Origin: Arabidopsis thaliana
Lineage: Eukaryota; Streptophyta; Magnoliopsida; Brassicales; Brassicaceae
DNA length: 64,000 nucleotides
Direction of reading: 5' to 3'
Assembly (NCBI RefSeq): GCF_000001735.4
Contig: NC_003070.9
Coordinates: forward strand, 4,588,001 to 4,652,000
Below are positions 58,808 to 64,000 of this stretch, piece after piece; position 1 is the first letter of the stretch, and each line of letters begins with the position of its first letter. Made by a program: the position numbers and the translations under genes. Under the pieces are notes generated by a model, which saw only the letters and a list, made by a program, of their open reading frames with translations, had not been told where the DNA came from and ran no database searches.

Positions 58808-58813
58808 TTACAT
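58808..58813 (-). promoter_or_regulatory. Start-stop upstream ORF (ATGTAA) in LOH3 leader
   Basis: ATG immediately followed by TAA, then AA (ATGTAAAA), 42 bases before the LOH3 start codon and after the likely leader acceptor. AUG-stop elements of the form AUGUAA are known to stall ribosomes in a boron-dependent way in NIP5;1; whether that applies here is unknown. Confidence 0.5.
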
Positions 58814-59894
58814 AAAGAGATCTCCTTTTTCTGCAAATCAGATGATTCAATGTGAGGGTTCAATGCAAATTGAAGTACTTGTACTATACTCCACCTCCCA
58901 AATTGATTGATTCTTACCAACCCATGAAATCTAAGATTGAATCAAATTTGCTTCAAGTAAAGAAAAATTGATGTTTTAGTTGTTTTTTCTTTTCTTTTTC
59001 AAAGATGAATAAATCGTAACCTTCTGAATCATTTAGAGTCTTCTCTTCTTCTTCGCATCAATTTTGTCAACGCGTTAGTAAAAGAAAATTAATTTGTTGC
59101 CTTGGTTTAGCTGGCCAATAATGTGATTTGATTCGTTCTTTGACATTAATTGAAATTAGAATTGCATAAGAATCACCGTATGAAAAATAATGATTCGTTT
59201 ACTTTATGTTAATTGCAAATATAATTGGATAAAAACTATATGGAAGAAAAAAAAACTTCGAATATTTAAATCTCAATTAATATTAGCTCATTATTGTGTT
59301 TCACACTAGTTAAAGCTTTTGTCCACACATGCTCCATATAGGAGTCGGTGATTATACAACTAAAACCTTTTCTTTTCTTTTCTTTTTTGTTTTTCCTTTG
59401 GCTCAACACAACTTAACATTATTAAGTTACTCCATTAACCAACGGCGATTGTACTTACTTGAACCTTCTCTAATACTATTGTCCATGCAGGCTCGAGTCA
59501 TTATGACATTAACAATATCAAATACAAATAATAATAGCCTATATGTGTCATATAGTATTTTGAAATACCGTTATATGTAAGTAAGCTTAAGTAAGTTATA
59601 ACTTGCAATTAAAATATACTACAAAATATATCGATGATGTTTCGAGAAATTGAAAGTCACCTTGAAAGAAGAAGAGGTGACGTTTCCAAGGAGAAATGAA
59701 AGCGTTGACACCAAAGATGCCAAAGTTTGACTTCCCTTCCTCTCTCTCTTTGTGCATCATCGATCTTTCCTTGTTCTCTGCATGAAACGCCCATTTCTCT
59801 ATACTGGCATTTATGAATCTATCCAGCCGCATCTTTATTAGTATTATAACAAAGTCAAAATATCTCTGAATACTTTAATTATCAGTATTGGCTT

Positions 59895-59905
59895 TATATA
59901 TAAAA
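59895..59905 (+). promoter_or_regulatory. TATA box of PSK1
   Basis: TATATATAAAA, about 75 bases upstream of the PSK1 start codon. Confidence 0.65.
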
Positions 59906-59978
59906 CAACACTTTATTTATTCAACGTCTCGATCATATCTTAGAGAGGAGAAGAAGAAGAAGAAGAAAAATAAAAGAA

Positions 59979-60612
59979 ATGATGAAGACGAAAAGTGAAG
60001 TGTTGATCTTTTTCTTCACTCTAGTATTGCTTTTAAGCATGGCTTCAAGTGTTATTTTAAGAGAAGATGGTTTTGCTCCTCCTAAACCATCTCCCACCAC
60101 ACATGTAAGTTCGTCAATATATGTGCATCACATATAGCGGAATTATTTTTCGATAACATGAATACTTGTTGATTACTGTGCATCATAATAGAAGTTATGC
60201 GATAACGTTTTGAAAGAGTGAAAACATGAATAAGTGGTATGCGATCCATCACCATTATAGCTATGTATGTTTGATAACGATATTTGGATAAGAATGGTTA
60301 TAAGTTGTAATATTGGTTTCAACATATGGTGGATTGGTGATTATAAAAAAATTGAATACAGAAATTTTATTGAAAGATATAAATGAATAATTTTTTAACA
60401 AAAAAATATATATATAAATGAATAAATTATAGTGATTCATCATCTCACTACTTTTTTTTTCTTGGTGGATCTAGGAGAAAGCAAGTACTAAAGGTGACAG
60501 AGATGGAGTAGAGTGCAAGAATTCAGACAGTGAAGAAGAATGTCTTGTGAAGAAAACAGTAGCTGCTCACACCGATTACATCTATACACAAGATTTAAAC
60601 CTATCTCCTTGA
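59979..60612 (+). CDS. PSK1: Phytosulfokine precursor PSK1
   Basis: Prepropeptide of the secreted tyrosine-sulfated pentapeptide phytosulfokine, perceived by PSKR receptor kinases and acting in growth and immunity. Exons 59979..60104 and 60475..60612, 87 residues. Residues 1-23 form a signal peptide (VLIFFFTLVLLLSMASS). The mature peptide YIYTQ lies near the C terminus in AAHTDYIYTQDLNLSP, with the acidic residue before the first Tyr needed by tyrosylprotein sulfotransferase. A conserved cysteine pair lies upstream (VECKN, EEECLV). Two ATGs stand side by side; the first is taken. Position fits At1g13590. Confidence 0.96.
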
Positions 60613-62786
60613 AACAAGAACTATTACTCTTTGTCTTTTATTTAGCAAACTATATGCATAAGCCTTTGAAAGGAGCTTCTCGCCCTCAAACTCAGCTCTT
60701 CATGTTCTTTGTTCTTTTTTTCATAAGCTTCGTTTAATGTATCTCCTAAGGGTGTGACGTAGGCAGCATGGTTTTAGCTGGGCTATAGACGACCAAGAAA
60801 CTAACCCTTCGAACAAAAAAACTTAATTGGGCTTTTGACTTTGGTTTAGGCCCAAATCGAAGCTTATGGTCATCCTGTAACGAAGTAAACATGCAGAAGG
60901 TTAAAACTTAAAAGGATAAAGAAGAAGTAAATATTTTGCTACCAATCGTTTTCTTTTTCAGTTTTTGCTCTACATTTGGTTGTTACTAAGCCTTATTTAA
61001 TTTTATTTTTATATTAAAGTACTATATATCAATGGTTAATTTTATGATATTTTAACTACTCTAGAGGTTACTAACTAGTAGTAACTACTAAGCCTTATTT
61101 AATTTTTAGACATATCTATATATATGTTATATTATATTTTTCTAAATTAGTCTCCATTTTTATATATCTGTTATTAAATTTTTTAACTCTTTTTGCAGAG
61201 GCACTATCACCAGGAGCCTCCACCTCCCTTTGTCTAATTTCATTTCAACTACCAATACCATTACCATCCACCATTTTTAAATAGTCTTATATCCAACCAT
61301 TGGCAAAAAGAATTATCTAATATTGATGATTCAACAACTAATATTGAACTATTTTGATATATTTACTCGGCTTGATGCGTAATAATTTTTTGCAGTTTGT
61401 TTCATGGTATTGTCACTATTATCAAACCCTTTTACAACAACAAAAAGAAAAGTATTGTCACTATTATCAGATAATAAATGAAACCACAACCTATAAGTGT
61501 TTCAACAACAGGCATGCATATTGATTTGATTATACCCCCAAAAAAATGTACATTTAAAATTTTCTATTCTTGGGCCAGTATCGGTCCAAATGTACGAACT
61601 TCCACAGTTAGAATATTAATTATCTTTATCAGTAAAAGATAACAATACAATAATCTATCTCCAACATATGAAAGCAAAACAACGTATAAAACTATGCTGA
61701 GGATACTATTTGGTGAAGATAGTTAATTATATTTTTTTCACTAGTGTGTAGTGTTTTATGATGTACATGGATCTCTTCCTTCTGATTTTGATGTGTTTGG
61801 ATTCAGAAGAATACTAATTCGTCAGGTGAAAAATTTGAAGAAACGATTTCTAGGTGGCTTTGTCAAACTCGAATTATTAGTGATGCATTAATGGCTAAAA
61901 TAAATAGGTACAAAATAAAAAGAAGGGGCTAATGATTATATGGTTGATTAAAACTAAAAAGAAGAATTGGTCCACCAGTGTTTAGCAATCAATTTCATCT
62001 TAAATCTTTGTTTGCCATGAATGTTTTTTTTTTATTTTTTATGATGCAAGTCTATTTATGCGGCGAACTGAAATTTTGGGAGTAAGATTTGGTATTATAT
62101 CGTCATAAGAACCGATACATTTAATATTTTTGATAATCGAAATTTATCATTCATTTGAATTTTATGATTAAAAACTCGACGCCTGGAAATTCAGCAACAT
62201 ATACTTTTTTTTTGATAAAAACTTTCAGCAACATATTGGTACAAACAAATTTATTGGTAACTAAGGCAGACTTTCTTGCAATCTTATAAAAACACATAAA
62301 GAGAAGTACGGACATAAAATAAAACAACGAAAACATTACTTTAGTATTCTCTTGAAAGTTACATGTAACTGATCTAAAATTTCATGTCGACCAGACTTGA
62401 TTAATACTAAAAATGATGTCACCTGGAACACCTGTTCTGCCAGTGCGAATTAATTCACATCGATCGTGAAACTAATTTTTTTTTATCTTTTTGGAACTGA
62501 CTCAATGTTATTTTGAGTTTTGTAGGTTTTTGATTCATACATATTTTTAGGACACTTATCGCTTGAAAAAGGCTTTAAATTGAGAACAATATACTATTTA
62601 TCGTACGTCCATGATCATCACTAATATTCTTAACTAACTCAAGTTGGCTAAAAGAAAAAAAGATATAGAAGAACAATATTTTTTCTCGATAGAGAATAAC
62701 ATTATTAATGATATTATATCATATAATATAGTATGATCCTTAGGAAATCTACAGTCTTGACATAAGCAGAACAATGATCAAGATCA
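60613..62786. other. Gene-free region between PSK1 and bZIP58
   Basis: PSK1 3' flank at the left. GGGCTTTTGACT and TTTAGGCCCA (TCP-type site II cores) near 60830-60855 suggest an old promoter, but no gene follows. Near 61191-61237 an acceptor-like TTTTTGCAG is followed by codons HYHQEPPPPFV and a stop. Related TGTCACTATTATCA sequences recur at 61409 and 61456. Otherwise AT-rich, with nothing recognised. Confidence 0.5.
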
Positions 62787-63377
62787 TTAACACAACTCAA
62801 AATCTCTGCCGCTTTGGTTCGAATCCGATCTAGAGTTTGATATCGAATCTTCGAGCTCTCTTAAAAAACTGTTGTCGTCTTCGTTGTGTGACTTTATCTC
62901 AGAGATCAGCTGTCTGAGATCAGAAGTTTCCTCTTTAAGCTTAGCGTTCTCCTTTAAAGCAAGCTCATGGCTTTCAGATACGCGGTTCAGCTTATCCATA
63001 AGACAGTGGTTATCAGTGCGAAGTCTTATCACTTGAGACCAAAGCTCATCGAGATGTCTCTGCTTTCTCATTCTTGACCTACGAGCAGATTCCCTGTTAG
63101 AGATCATTCTCCTTTGTTTCCTCTCATCGATGACCATACTTTGTTGGTGATCTTCGTCTGAAGTTGAGTTGTTGCTCGTCATTAGATCCTGACCATTGGA
63201 TGATGAAGAGTAGTTGTTGTTGTTGATCAGACCATTGAGGTGGTAGAAGGAGGAACAAGAAGTAGGAGAAGAGGGCATGTTGAAGTACTCAGACTCCATG
63301 ATTGGTGTTTGGTTATTATATTTATCTGGTGGTAGATAGTGGAAGTATCCAGTGAGTTCGGCTGGAATCGTGTTCAT
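62787..63377 (-). CDS. bZIP58: Basic leucine zipper transcription factor bZIP58
   Basis: Nuclear DNA-binding dimer, group S type. Single exon, 196 residues, from MNTIPAELTG. The basic region (ERKQRRMISNRESARRSRMR) has the invariant N-x7-R/K spacing, followed by a zipper with leucines in LDELWSQVIRL, DKLNRVSESHELALKENAKL, EETSDLRQLI. The N-terminal part is Asn/Ser-rich. The frame is open further upstream to 63536, but that part contains the TATA box (63516-63522) and no ATG. The ~115-base leader has no upstream ATG, so the sucrose-control uORF of group S1 relatives is absent. Position fits At1g13600. Confidence 0.95.
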   Translation of the reverse strand: MNTIPAELTGYFHYLPPDKYNNQTPIMESEYFNMPSSPTSCSSFYHLNGLINNNNYSSSSNGQDLMTSNNSTSDEDHQQSMVIDERKQRRMISNRESARRSRMRKQRHLDELWSQVIRLRTDNHCLMDKLNRVSESHELALKENAKLKEETSDLRQLISEIKSHNEDDNSFLRELEDSISNSRSDSNQSGRDFELC

Positions 63378-64000
63378 GATCTTTGCTTTGATTTGTTTCG
63401 TGATATGTCTTGTGTTGTTGAAAGATAGTTTGTGGGATGTTTTTAGAGCTAGAGAGGGAGGGTTCTGTGTGTTGTGTGAAGTGGTTTTGAAGTAAGAGGA
63501 AGAGAGGGCTAAGGGTTTTATAGAGGAGGGAGGCAAAGTTATGTAGAAAATGGTGTTGAATATAATTCATTATTTTAGTAAAAATATTAGATACATAAAG
63601 ATTAGTTCATTCAGAAAGTTCTAATACGATGATTTGTAATACTCGATTTCGTATAAATAAATATAATTAATTAATGATGGTATAAAAAAATAATCTACTT
63701 GATTATATATACGACAAATATATTGTTTCTAAGATTATTTTATTTTTTCTTTTGTTTTTTTTTGTAGAACCACAAAGTTAATATTGTTTAGGTGGACTAA
63801 CTTTATTTGGGTGGATTGGTGGATTGATGGTTTTATGAGATGTCTCCAAAATTCAGCCAACTTATACTTTATTTGTTGCATATGAGTTGAAAAAGTTCGC
63901 TCACGTTTCAATAACTTTCTAGCATTTTTTGTGGCTGCCTTCTTTTTGTCACTTGAGATGAATAATCAAATTACAAAAACTTCTTTACCAGATGGAATAG
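63378..64000. other. bZIP58 leader and promoter
   Basis: Leader to about 63490, TATA box (separate entry), then AT-rich promoter sequence to the window edge. No gene seen. Confidence 0.6.
63516..63522 (-). promoter_or_regulatory. TATA box of bZIP58
   Basis: TATAAAA on the minus strand within CTCTATAAAACCC, about 140 bases upstream of the start codon. Confidence 0.7.

Larger units (their letters stand above)
58766..59978. other. Divergent region between LOH3 and PSK1
   Basis: LOH3 leader at the left with an acceptor (GATTTGCAG) near 58831-58839 suggesting a leader intron, and an ATGTAA (separate entry). PSK1 promoter at the right. The minus frame at 59596-59832 has no domain or paralogue I can name. 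Confidence 0.5.

Noticed and set aside
59596-59832. 78-codon minus-strand frame upstream of PSK1
   Set aside because: No recognisable domain, no paralogue known to me, and it overlaps the PSK1 promoter region.
62810-62835. tRNA B-box-like GGTTCGAATCC
   Set aside because: It lies inside the bZIP58 coding region and has no A box or cloverleaf.
63378-63536. N-terminal extension of bZIP58
   Set aside because: No ATG; it would begin at TTG and it contains the TATA box, so it is promoter and leader.

Overview
The window reads as nuclear DNA of Arabidopsis thaliana or a very close relative. It has AT-rich intergenic DNA, short introns and many plant-only families, and the gene order matches my memory of the chromosome 1 stretch around At1g13370-At1g13600. 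Locus names and symbols here are recalled, not searched. All coding coordinates come from following splice sites by eye; every complete gene listed closes as an integral number of codons.

Layout. 0-6 kb: 5' part of a divergent histone H3 gene (HTR6, minus), a DUF1218 membrane protein (minus) and a small unknown protein (minus). 6-10 kb: a long gene-poor stretch with a decayed minisatellite. 9.8-15.2 kb: the zinc-finger gene NUB and an E-class PPR gene (both plus). 15.2-19.6 kb: a broken sulfotransferase fragment, tandem repeats, a copied PPR tail, then the sulfotransferases ST4B and ST4C (plus). 20.5-30.2 kb: GAPC2 (minus), the trihelix factor GT-1 (minus) and the PP2A B' theta subunit (plus). 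30.2-32.3 kb: no intact gene, but a small interrupted reading frame flanked by direct repeats.

32.3-50.3 kb is the most unusual part: nine intact DUF1262 genes, one truncated copy and several short relics, all on the minus strand. The gene types recur in order (34783 gene - 36715 gene - missing; 39251 truncated copy - 39789 gene - 41459 gene; 43857 gene - 45740 gene - 47474 gene). Shared intergenic relics sit at matching places, so most of the cluster looks like a three-gene module present three times, with different losses in each copy. DUF1262 has no known function that I can name.

50.8-63.4 kb: AAPT1 (18 coding exons including a 10-nt microexon), an F-box/LRR protein, the ceramide synthase LOH3 (all minus), the PSK1 peptide precursor (plus) and bZIP58 (minus).

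The genes do not form a pathway: they are individually transcribed plant genes. The only functional groups are families made by local duplication (two sulfotransferases, nine DUF1262 genes). No intact transposon, virus-like element, tRNA, rRNA or CRISPR array was recognised.
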